Source: Limosilactobacillus antri DSM 16041 (GTDB lineage: Bacteria; Bacillota; Bacilli; Lactobacillales; Lactobacillaceae). From it: DNA of 33,256 nt. The notes under the pieces were generated by a model. That model made no database searches. It saw only the letters and a program-made list of their open reading frames with translations, and had not been told where the DNA came from. Positions 24,754 through 32,856 of the stretch are shown here, in pieces. A program made the translations under genes and the position numbers. Numbering within the stretch: the first letter of the stretch is position 1; each line of letters opens with the position of its first letter. The DNA lies in the NCBI RefSeq assembly GCF_000160835.1, contig NZ_GG700732.1, forward strand, positions 280,971 through 314,226, in the 5' to 3' direction.

Positions 24754-24790
24754 AGCCACAAGGGATTCATCCTTTGTGGCTTTCCTTTTT
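24754..24790 (+). terminator. Terminator behind the orphan nuclease gene end
   Basis: AGCCACAA (24754-24761) pairs with TTGTGGCT (24774-24781), extended by GG/CC with one bulge, and is followed by TTCCTTTTT. It could be the original terminator of the nuclease gene before the island arrived. Confidence 0.8.
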
Positions 24791-24935
24791 GCCAAAATAA
24801 AACAGATGGATCAATGACAGCCAAAAACGGCCCTTGATGGCTCTGTGAGGGCAAAAAATGGGCGTTTTATACAGCCCTTATCCGTTCGGAATTTCTCGTT
24901 CTTAACGCTTCTTTGACACTATGCGGCTAGGTTAC

Positions 24936-25514
24936 TTATATGGCTAATAGCTTTCTCAAATATTTATGTGCTGCTTCTTTATCGACCTTATTTTGCTTGA
25001 AAAAGATCCATTCCAAGACCAATAAAAGGGTACTGCTGTAATGATCAGCCAGCAGCTCAATTGGAACATCTACTGGTGCCTGCTGCGACTTGGAAGCGAT
25101 ACAAGAAAGAAATATCTTCCGTGTTTGCTTTTTTAAGTATTCGGTAAATCCCCAGATTAAAGAACTATTGCAAGAATTAAATTTAAGGACTTTTGCTAAC
25201 CATTCGTAGCGTTCATTCAGTAAATCATAAATGCGATCAAAATAAACAAATAGCAACTTTTCTGAAGGAATTTGCGTAAATTGCTGCAAGTCAACTTGTT
25301 CACTTAAGACGTACCAACAATATTCTAGCAAGTCATACTTGTCGTCAAAGTAGTTGTAGAACGTCGCGCGGGGATAATTGCTGATTTCGCATAATTGGTT
25401 AACGTTAATTTTTTCAAATGGCTGTTCACTGACCATTTGAAACATCGTATTAGAGAAGGCGCTCAAAGTTCGTTGCGCGCCGCGAGTGGGTTTCCTTGAT
25501 AAATCGTATTTCAT
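24936..25514 (-). CDS. TetR/AcrR-family regulator
   Basis: 192 residues. The N-terminal helix-turn-helix reads QPFEKINVNQLCEISNYPRATFYNYFDDKYDLLEYC (typical AxFYNYF recognition helix end). The C-terminal ligand-binding half is unspecific, and the protein ends ALLAI-like (KYLRKLLAI). AAGGAGC lies 8 nt before the ATG. It is divergent from the flavin reductase gene, and an inverted repeat TAGACACT/AGTGTCTA sits between them close to its own start. It is most likely an autorepressor that also controls the reductase-SDR operon, responding to a substrate of those enzymes (inference). Confidence 0.88.
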   Translation of the reverse strand: MKYDLSRKPTRGAQRTLSAFSNTMFQMVSEQPFEKINVNQLCEISNYPRATFYNYFDDKYDLLEYCWYVLSEQVDLQQFTQIPSEKLLFVYFDRIYDLLNERYEWLAKVLKFNSCNSSLIWGFTEYLKKQTRKIFLSCIASKSQQAPVDVPIELLADHYSSTLLLVLEWIFFKQNKVDKEAAHKYLRKLLAI

Positions 25515-25531
25515 AATTCAAAGCTCCTTTG

Positions 25532-25555
25532 TAGACACTTTATGATTAGTGTCTA
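25532..25555. promoter_or_regulatory. Probable TetR operator (inverted repeat)
   Basis: TAGACACT (25532-25539) and AGTGTCTA (25548-25555) are perfect inverted copies with an 8-nt spacer. They lie just upstream of the TetR start, after a TATAAG-like -10 on the minus strand. A third half-site AGTGTCTAA occurs at 25631-25639. Confidence 0.65.
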
Positions 25556-25583
25556 AGCTTATACGCTTTAGATTTTGTGTTGC

Positions 25584-25639
25584 TTGAAATGTCTTTTACC
25601 ATGAGCCTATCATAAAGCAAAGTATTTGCAAGTGTCTAA
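25584..25639 (+). promoter_or_regulatory. Promoter of the flavin reductase-SDR operon with a TetR half-site
   Basis: TTGAAA (25584-25589) is separated by 18 nt from TATCAT (25608-25613). The half-site AGTGTCTAA (25631-25639) follows within the early transcribed region. Other -10/-35 choices are possible. Confidence 0.4.
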
Positions 25640-25666
25640 ATTTATTCTTATGTAAAGAGGGATTTA

Positions 25667-27790
25667 ATGGATAAAAAGCTATTATTCACGCCAAAAAAGA
25701 TTGGTAGTCTGGAAATCAAAAACCGGGGCGTAATGACCGCAATGGGGGTTGGCTTAGCAAAAGAAAATGGTATGGCTTCCGCAAAAACGGTTGCCTACTT
25801 TAAGGAGCGCGCCGCCGGTGGAATTGGCCTGATAATCACCGAATATACACGAATCAACGAGCAAGATGGCATTACCAGTGGAAAGCAGCTGTCATTAGCA
25901 ACGGACAAGCATATTAAACCGTTAAGGAAAGTAACAGAGACAGTTCATGAGTATGGCAGCAGGCTATTCGTCCAGCTGCACCATCCAGGGAGGCAAAATA
26001 TCGCCATTTTTCCTGGATTATGGCCGATCGGGAATAAAATTGCAAAGGTCTACCCTAACTATTGGAAACTGTTTTACAAAATTATGGGTAAGCAGGACCG
26101 GTCAGCGGCTAATGATCCCAAGATGATCAAGTTCATGCACCGTTTTATGCCACCATTGAAAGCCCCCAGCGCGATTCCCTCTGGCCTTGGCCTTTCTCCA
26201 TTTGGCAACCAGTTAGTAGAGGAATTGTCGATTCCAGAAATAAAGCGGATTGAGGGACAATTTGTCGATGCTGCCGAGCGAGCCCAAAAGGCCGGAGCTG
26301 ATGGTGTCGAACTTCACGCAGGGCATGGCTACCTGCTAAATCAGTTTACCAGCCCCTATTCAAACCTTCGCAAGGACGGGTACGGGGGCCCAATAGAAAA
26401 CCGTGTACGAATTATTGCGGAAATTATTCAGGGCATTAAAAAGCGTTGCGGAAGTGACTTTCCAATTAGCGTGCGCTTAACCGTGGATGAATTTTACGAA
26501 AAAATCGGCTATCCGCAGATGGGCATCACGTTGCCAGAGGGGGTTCGATTAGCTAAGGAAGTTGAACGGGTGGGTGCCGACGCATTAAACGTGACCATTG
26601 CCACAGCTGATACACAAGTGCTAATCAGTGAGCCCGTCAGCTATGAACCAGGTTGGCGGCAATATTTGGTTAAGGCCATTAAGGAGGCCGTTTCAATCCC
26701 AATCATCGCGGTTGGTGTAATCCGGACGCCAAACCAGGCGGAAGCAATCCTTAGGTCAGGGACGCAAGACTTTATCGGTTTGGCGCGGCCAATGCTGGCT
26801 GACCCCCAATGGATGCAAAAGGCGAGAGAAGGGCGGGATGCGGAAATTTCCCGGTGTATTTCCTGTTTGGCCTGTCAGGAAAGCTATGAGCGCGGAATGA
26901 CTACTGGGGAACATACGATTTGTGCCGTCAACCCGCGGATGGGTTTTGAAACAGAATTTCAACTTCATGGCAAAAGGAATGGTAACGGAAGAAAAGTAGT
27001 GATTATCGGTGCTGGTCCGGCGGGACTGACCGCTGCTCGTGAATTAGCAGCACGCAAGTTTAGTGTATTGGTAATGGAAGCAGCAGATAAAGCCGGTGGA
27101 CAGGTAACCCTTGCCACGAAACCACCGCACAAAGCCAAAATTGGCTGGTCTGTAATTGACTTAGAGTATCAGGCAAAGCTTGCGGGTGCCGTGATTAAGT
27201 ATGGCGTCACCGCAACACCAGCTTTAATAAAAAACGAAAAGCCCTATGCGGTCCTGCTTGCGACGGGAGCAGCCCCCGTTCGTCCGCCAATTCCTGGAGC
27301 AGACCAAAGCAACGTTTACACAACTACACCAATTTTAAAGGGCAAAGTACGCTTCCAAAAGCAGAAGATTGTTGTTGTCGGTTCAGGAATGACGGGCATT
27401 GAAACGGCTGAATTACTAGCCGAGCAGGGAAATCAAGTTACCGTTATTGAAATGGCGAAGCAAATTGCTCCTGGTGCTTTTGCTCCCAATGTTTGGGATG
27501 TTGTCCAGCGCCTCAAAAAGGATCAGGTGCAATTAAAGACCGATCGCCGCCTAATAAGAATTCAAGAGGACCAAGTAATCACTTGCCGGCCAAATCGGGT
27601 TCAAGAAGTCTGGGAAGCTAACGCAGTCGTCTTATCCCTGGGTGTTCGGAGTGAAAATCGGCTGGCCAGTCAATTAACTGACCACTTGCCGGAATGCAAA
27701 AAAATTATTTCAATCGGTGACGCTAACCAGGTTGGGCGGATTGCCGATGCCGTTGCCAGCGGTTTCCGGGCCGCACGGATGTTGAATTAG
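25667..27790 (+). CDS. NADH:flavin oxidoreductase, Old Yellow Enzyme/2,4-dienoyl-CoA reductase type with Fe-S cluster and FAD/NAD domain
   Basis: 707 residues. An N-terminal FMN TIM barrel (about 1-380) includes HAGHGYLLNQF and DGYGGPIENR. Cysteines 397, 400, 403 and 419 (C-x2-C-x2-C-x15-C) suit a 4Fe-4S cluster with trimethylamine-dehydrogenase-like spacing. A C-terminal FAD/NAD(P) region has GAGPAGLTAARELA and VVGSGMTGIETAELL. Relatives reduce enoates, dienoyl-CoA, and bile acid or steroid enones (BaiCD/BaiH, FadH). About 40 residues rich in aromatic and basic side chains around 115-160 look like an insertion relative to FadH. GAGG precedes the ATG. The next gene begins 36 nt downstream. 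The substrate is not known. Confidence 0.85.
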   Translation: MDKKLLFTPKKIGSLEIKNRGVMTAMGVGLAKENGMASAKTVAYFKERAAGGIGLIITEYTRINEQDGITSGKQLSLATDKHIKPLRKVTETVHEYGSRLFVQLHHPGRQNIAIFPGLWPIGNKIAKVYPNYWKLFYKIMGKQDRSAANDPKMIKFMHRFMPPLKAPSAIPSGLGLSPFGNQLVEELSIPEIKRIEGQFVDAAERAQKAGADGVELHAGHGYLLNQFTSPYSNLRKDGYGGPIENRVRIIAEIIQGIKKRCGSDFPISVRLTVDEFYEKIGYPQMGITLPEGVRLAKEVERVGADALNVTIATADTQVLISEPVSYEPGWRQYLVKAIKEAVSIPIIAVGVIRTPNQAEAILRSGTQDFIGLARPMLADPQWMQKAREGRDAEISRCISCLACQESYERGMTTGEHTICAVNPRMGFETEFQLHGKRNGNGRKVVIIGAGPAGLTAARELAARKFSVLVMEAADKAGGQVTLATKPPHKAKIGWSVIDLEYQAKLAGAVIKYGVTATPALIKNEKPYAVLLATGAAPVRPPIPGADQSNVYTTTPILKGKVRFQKQKIVVVGSGMTGIETAELLAEQGNQVTVIEMAKQIAPGAFAPNVWDVVQRLKKDQVQLKTDRRLIRIQEDQVITCRPNRVQEVWEANAVVLSLGVRSENRLASQLTDHLPECKKIISIGDANQVGRIADAVASGFRAARMLN

Positions 27791-27826
27791 GCACACCATC
27801 AATTTAATTAGAAATGGGGAATCAAA

Positions 27827-28585
27827 ATGTCAGTTGCAGTTATTACCGGGGCCACTTCCGGCTTGGGTCGTGAATACGTAAATGCAGTTATGGACGAATG
27901 TCCGAAAGTTGATGAAATTTGGCTAATTGCCAGACGGAAGAAACGAATGGAAAAGATTCAAGCGACCTATCCGCAAATGAATTTTCGTATAATTGAATTG
28001 GATCTTGCACAAGATGAAAGCTATCTTAAATTTGCTGAAATTTTGCGGCAAAAGCAGCCACGCATTTCCGCCGTTATCGCCAATGCCGGTGTGGCTTATA
28101 ACGGTGATGTATTCGATATGTCTGAAAAGCAGATTCGGATGATGATCGACTTAAACGTGAAGGGGACCACCATCTTTGTCCGTGAGTGTCTCCGCTATAT
28201 GGTTAGGGGTAGTTTTGTTCTCCTGGTTTCATCCGTTTCCTCCTTCGTGCCCAATCCAGACCTAGCTGTCTACAGTTCTACCAAATTTTACGTTACTAGC
28301 TTTGGGCTGGCACTTAGAGAAGAACTTAAGAACCGCCAAATTAACGTTTGCACAGCCATGCCGGGCATGATGAAGACAGAGATGGTTGATAAGTTAAGCC
28401 GGACTGTCCGTAGCAGCACTTTCAACCTAGTCCCCAGCCTTAATGTTCCCAAATTTGCCCATAAAACGATTAAAGCGGCCCAGTCAGGAAAAGCCAGCTA
28501 TACAATGCTAGCTTTTTACAAGGCATATCGCGTCGTTGCTAAACTAGTTCCGCACCGTCTTTTAATCCGCTTTACTAAAATTTAA
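27827..28585 (+). CDS. Short-chain dehydrogenase/reductase (SDR)
   Basis: 252 residues, classical SDR. The cofactor motif is TGATSGLG (about 8-15), the structural motif NAG (IANAGVAY), the catalytic Ser region VSSVSSF and YSSTK (Tyr and Lys of YxxxK). The Arg pair ARRKKR after the second strand suggests NADP(H) preference (inference). The C-terminus is basic and hydrophobic (AYRVVAKLVPHRLLIRF), which could associate with membrane. It forms an operon with the flavin reductase. The combination of an ene-reductase and a ketone/alcohol dehydrogenase under a TetR regulator suggests stepwise reduction of an enone. Confidence 0.87.
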   Translation: MSVAVITGATSGLGREYVNAVMDECPKVDEIWLIARRKKRMEKIQATYPQMNFRIIELDLAQDESYLKFAEILRQKQPRISAVIANAGVAYNGDVFDMSEKQIRMMIDLNVKGTTIFVRECLRYMVRGSFVLLVSSVSSFVPNPDLAVYSSTKFYVTSFGLALREELKNRQINVCTAMPGMMKTEMVDKLSRTVRSSTFNLVPSLNVPKFAHKTIKAAQSGKASYTMLAFYKAYRVVAKLVPHRLLIRFTKI

Positions 28586-28710
28586 CCGTGACGTAATAAG
28601 GACATTTCCGACACAGGCGGGAGTGGTAGTTTTAACGTAGCATACCAATTTTGAATCACGCCACTGGATTCTATATGATTGACAAGGCGACAGCTTCTTT
28701 TAAAACACTA

Positions 28711-28756
28711 AAGCCGGGCGATGAATCACTTTTCAGATTCACCGTCCGGCTTTTCA
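28711..28756. terminator. Bidirectional terminator between the SDR and the large adhesin
   Basis: A 17-nt stem (28711-28727 with 28736-28752) with one wobble and one mismatch has an 8-nt loop and TTTT on the plus side. The rest of 28586-28823 shows no supportable gene. Confidence 0.82.
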
Positions 28757-28823
28757 GCTAGGGGTCAGCCGACTGAGCTGTGACACTTCTGGCTTTCGTG
28801 TCCTTCTAGCATCTTATAATTTA

Positions 28824-31800
28824 CTATTTCTTCAAGGAGTTCCGTTTGCGATAGCCAAAGCCCAGCATAGAAAGGGTGGCCAGCAGGACTAAACCAGTAA
28901 CGCCAGCATCTTTATTACCGGTTTGCGGCAATTGCTTGTGCTCCTGATTTTGTGGACTACTGGTTGATGACTGACCGCTAATTCCAAGCTGCTGGCTTCC
29001 TCCCGTTAAGTTCTTGCCGGGAAGCACTTTGTTTGCTCCTGCCTGTTCCTCACGAGGGACCACTTTGGTAACCACAATCATAATGTTAGCCATTTGGGAC
29101 TTCATCACGACCGTTTGCGGAATCTGTTGTCCCGCCACGAGTTGATAGCCGGCAGGGACGTCCAGCGGAAGTGCCTGTAAAGTATCGGTCTGTCCATGAA
29201 GGCTAACCGTCCTGATCACTTGGCCATCGGGGGTAACGTAGACAATTTTGACGTTCTGGTCGTCGGCCTGATAATGAATCTCAACCGTAACGTCCTGATC
29301 CTGGTCCGTAACGGTGTGGCTAGCGACCCGCGCTTGATTTGGCGTGTAACCAGCAAGCTGCGGCACAACAAAGCTAGCCCAGTGGTCGGTTGTCCAGCCA
29401 CCCCAGTTCGTCTGCTGGGTAACCAAGTCCAACACCCCGGTCCGGTATAGCGTTGCCTTTTGAGTCGTGGTCGTGGATCTGCCAGCTGGGTCAGTGACAA
29501 CGATTCGCCGGGTAACCGTCTTGCTATGGCTGATGGCCTTTGTTTGATGGCCCAGCTCAACGATAACGTCCTGGTTGCCGCTGGCTCGGAAAGTGTAGGT
29601 AGAATCTGGCTGGTTCAGTAGGGAATAGTGGGCTGGCACAGCCAAGTCAAGCTTAACTGTCTGCCCGGTCTTGCCATTCAATTCGGCAGTCTTGACGACT
29701 TTACCGTCATCCTTGTAGATTACCCTGACGCTTTGCGGGTCAGCCTGGTAGCCGATCTCGACAACCTGATCTTGGCTCGCATCGGTAACGACTTGCGCAG
29801 GCAGCTGGTCTTGACTCGGCGTATAACCAGCAAGCTGCGGCACGCTAAAGCTATCCCAATGGTCGGTCGTCCAGTCACCCCAGCTGGTCTGGTTGGTAAC
29901 CAAGTCTAATACTCCGGCCTGGGTCAGTGTCGCCTTCTGCGTGGTGGTTGAACTGTGACCAGCCGGGTCCGTGACGACAATCCGCCTAGTAACCGTCTTT
30001 TCGCGATGAGTGGCTTGCACCCGATGGCCCAGTTCAACGATAATATCCTGGTTACCGCTGGCTCGGAAAGTGTAGGTGGTCGCTGGGTGATTAATAATTT
30101 GGTAATGATCGGGAGCAGCAATCACGACGTCAACTGTTTGCCCGGTCTTACCTGCTAGCTTTTCAGTTTTAACAATCCGATCGCCATCCTTATATATTAC
30201 TCTGACACGCTGCAGATTAGCCTGGTAGTTAATCTTGATGATCTGGTTTTCAGTAGTGCTAGTAACGGTTTGGGCAGCGATTTGTCCTTGGCTCGGCGTA
30301 TAGCCGGCAAGCTGCGGCACGCTAAAGCTATCCCAATGGCCGGTCGTCCAGTCACCCCAGCTGGTCTGGTTGGTAACCAAGTCTAATACTCCGCTTTGGG
30401 TCAGCGTTGCTGTTTGCGTGGTGGTTGTGGATTTACCAGCTGGGTCAGTGATAATAATTTGTCTGGTAACACTCTTCTCACGACTAGTAGTTTGCGTTTG
30501 ATGGCCCAGCTCAACGATAATGTCCTGGTTGCCACTGGCCCGAAAGGTGTAGGTGGTCGCTGGATGATTAATAATTTGGTAATGATCAGGAGCACTAATC
30601 ACGACATTAACTGTTTGCCCGGTCTTACCCGCTAGCTTTTCGGTCTTAACAATCCGATTGCCATCCTTGTAGATTACCCTGACGCTCTGCGGGTCAGCCT
30701 GGTAGCTGATCTTGGTAGTCTGATCTTGGCTCGCACTAGTAACGACCTGCGCAAGCACCTGGTCTTGACTCGGCGTATAACCAGCAAATTGCGGTACGCT
30801 AAAGCTATCCCAATGGCCGGTCGTCCAATCACCCCAGTTCGTCTGCTGGGTGACCAGGTCTAACATCCCGGTCTGGTTTAGCGTCGCCTTTTGGGTCGTT
30901 ATTTTAGTATGACCAGTTGGATCAGTGATAATAATTTGTCTGGTAACACTCTTCTCGCGACTGGTAGCTTGCGTCTGGTGCCCCAGTTCGACAATAATAT
31001 CCTGGTTGCCACTGGCTTGGAAGGTGTAAGTCGAAGCTGGCTGGTTCAGTAGGAAGTAGTGGGCTGGCAAATCCAAGTCAACCTTGACTGTTTGTCCAGT
31101 TTTGCCAGTTAATTCGGTAGTTTTGACGACTTTACCGCTATCCTTATATATTACTCTGACACGCTGCTGATTAGCCTGGTAGTTAATCTTGATGATCTGA
31201 TCTTTAGTGGTGCTAGTAACGGTTTGACTAGCCACCCCAGTTAAGCTTGGCGTGTAGCCAGCAATCGATGGGGTGGTAAAAGCCTGCCAGTCGTGATTAT
31301 CAGCCGTGAGGGCCGCCCAATCGTCATCACTGTCCGGCTGGTCACCAGTCAGGACTTTCCAGACGGGAGTGCAAAGCTGGTCACCGGTAATCCCGTCATA
31401 GTCAGCAAACTGGGCGAGGGTCACCTCTTGGATAGTTTGCTCCTGTTTACCATCCGGCTTGGTGACAATAATCGTTCGCTTCTTGGTCACGGGATCACCC
31501 ACTTTGCCGTAGTGCCGATTAATAATCGCTAGCCGATAGGTCAGACCGTCAGAGCCAAACTTGGCATCGGTAAAGCGGGGATAGTCGGCGGGGGACTGAA
31601 TCGGGTGGAGTTTGCCATCCGAGTCAAAGTAGCCATAGAGCTGGTAGTTGCTATTGGAAGTACCCACCGTTTGGCTCACGTACTGATTTAGGTAGTTTAG
31701 GGCATCAAAGTAAATTTGGTTGGGATATAATGATTGCCCATAATCCACCTGAGCCACCTTCCGGTAAACGGCTGCGTTGCCATTAACAGTGTAGGTACTG

Positions 31801-32724
31801 CCGCTGAGGTCCTGGTAAACCAGGTTAATCGGTGCGCTAAGGATAACTGTCTTATTAAAATTAATGGTGCCCGGTGCCGCAGTAAGATTTGCGCCATGGT
31901 AAACAATGCCATCCTCATTATATGTGAGGGGCGCGCCTGTTAGGTAATAGTGGCCATCGTGCTCAATAACCTTGTCATACTGAGCTTCTAGCGGACTTAA
32001 TCTGGGGTGATAGCCCACCGGGATGCCAGAATTCTGGATTTCGATTTCTGGAATATTGACGGTTTGACCCTTATGGATCGTGTAAACCTGACTAATAATT
32101 TGGTGACCAGTAGCCGTTTGAACGTCGACCGAACGCATAAAGCAAGTAACTTCCCATTGCTGGTTGGCTGATTCTGTCGGTGAGGCGGCCGCAAAGTGGA
32201 CAGGTGGGACCTTAACGTCAGGCGGGAAGGTTCCTTCAGGCGGATACCAATTGACTTCCTCCCAGTGACCGTTTTCGGCCATTTGAATAATTTTTTTCAC
32301 GGTGATGATCGTTATCGCTCGGACCACCATCAGTATCGTAATGATCGTAGTAATCAATCCAAATAATGCGCTCATAGTTATGGCTCCAATCAGCGGGATG
32401 GTGTGAGGAGGAAGGCTGATCGTTTGCCCCACTCGGCTGAATTTGGCTCGGTGAAGAAGCTGTACTTTCGGTGGTCGCTGCCGGGGCGGTCTTGGCAGGC
32501 AACACAGGACTGGTTAGCTGCCCGCCGGCAGGTTGACCGGAAGTGCTGGCAACAGTGGACTGGTCAACTTGAGCCGGCTGTGCTTGCTGGTTTGCTAATA
32601 GCGAGGCAGCTTCATCCGCGTGAGCAGCGGTTACCCCCAGCAGCAGGGGGAGCAGAAGGGATGAACAACCAATCACCCATTGCTTCTTGTGCTTATATAG
32701 CTTGTAACGGTTGATTTTTGTCAA
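28824..32724 (-). CDS. Large MUB-type mucus-binding LPQTG adhesin, interrupted by a frameshift
   Basis: The signal part starts at TTG 32724, 7 nt after AAGGAGAG. It carries a KxYKxGKxW-like signal (KLYKHKKQW, then a hydrophobic stretch to AAHADEA) and a Ser/Thr/Gln/Pro linker. Its frame ends at 32236. The body runs in the +1 frame (open from 32432 to 28824). The two frames join if the A7 tract at 32291-32297 had six A. The body has an N-terminal unique domain, a divergent Muc_B2-like unit, and four 159-residue MucBP/B1 plus Muc_B2 repeats (RVIYKD...HWDSFSVPQLAGYTPS). A final B1 half, a linker, LPQTG, a helix and KKRNSLKK-like tail (YRKRNSLKK) complete it. As sequenced the adhesin should not be exported whole. 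Phase variation, decay or sequencing error are all possible. Confidence 0.85.
29256..31163 (-). repeat. Four tandem 477-bp MUB repeat units
   Basis: Units are 30687-31163, 30210-30686, 29733-30209 and 29256-29732, each exactly 159 codons (B1 then B2 halves). Long stretches are identical between units two and three, for example around GGCGTATA...CTGCGGCAC and the HWDSF codons. A partial fifth B1 half follows to about 29060. Exact unit length and near-identity suggest recent expansion or gene conversion. Confidence 0.88.
32291..32297 (-). other. A7 homopolymer at the adhesin frameshift
   Basis: Seven T on the plus strand (AAAAAAA in the coding strand, in GTG-AAAAAAA-TT). One A fewer would join the signal-peptide frame (DNDHHREK) to the body frame (IIQMAENGHWEEVNWYPP). 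Confidence 0.7.
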
Positions 32725-32760
32725 GGTGATTCTCTCCTTAAATCTAGACCAATTCAACAA

Positions 32761-32791
32761 AGAGGCTGCCAGATGACGACTGACAGCCTCT
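32761..32791 (-). terminator. Terminator between the two surface-protein genes
   Basis: AGAGGCTG (32761-32768) pairs with CAGCCTCT (32784-32791), plus an inner CAG/CTG. On the minus strand it ends in TTTGTTG, placing it after the LPQTS-protein gene and before the adhesin. Confidence 0.8.
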
Positions 32792-32856
32792 TCGCGTATG
32801 GGGGATCCTTTTTCAACATCAAAATAATGGTAAAAAAGGGGGAATAATTTTAGTTA

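Larger units (their letters stand above)
24509..24935. other. Island junction, 427 nt without a complete gene
   Basis: It holds two hairpins (24583-24591 with 24605-24613, 9 bp; 24636-24642 with 24661-24667, 7 bp) that may end the methylase transcript. Next come the second copy of the nuclease gene end (24673-24747) and a terminator (24754-24790). The last ~145 nt contain short repeats of GCCCT/AGGGC and no gene. That stretch could be a decayed insertion-sequence end, but no transposase remnant was recognised. Confidence 0.6.

Noticed and set aside
28786..28800. Small GACAC/GTGTC inverted repeat after the adhesin gene as a terminator
   Set aside because: The stem is only 5 bp with no T-tract; the stronger hairpin at 28711-28752 is nearby.
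29196..32194. Plus-strand open frames inside the adhesin gene
   Set aside because: They recur at the 477-bp repeat period as antisense shadows, lack RBSs and resemble no protein family.
32236..32432. Programmed ribosomal frameshifting to make the full adhesin
   Set aside because: A +1 (or -2) shift at A7 would be needed, and no stimulatory structure or Shine-Dalgarno-like element was evident; a change in tract length is simpler.
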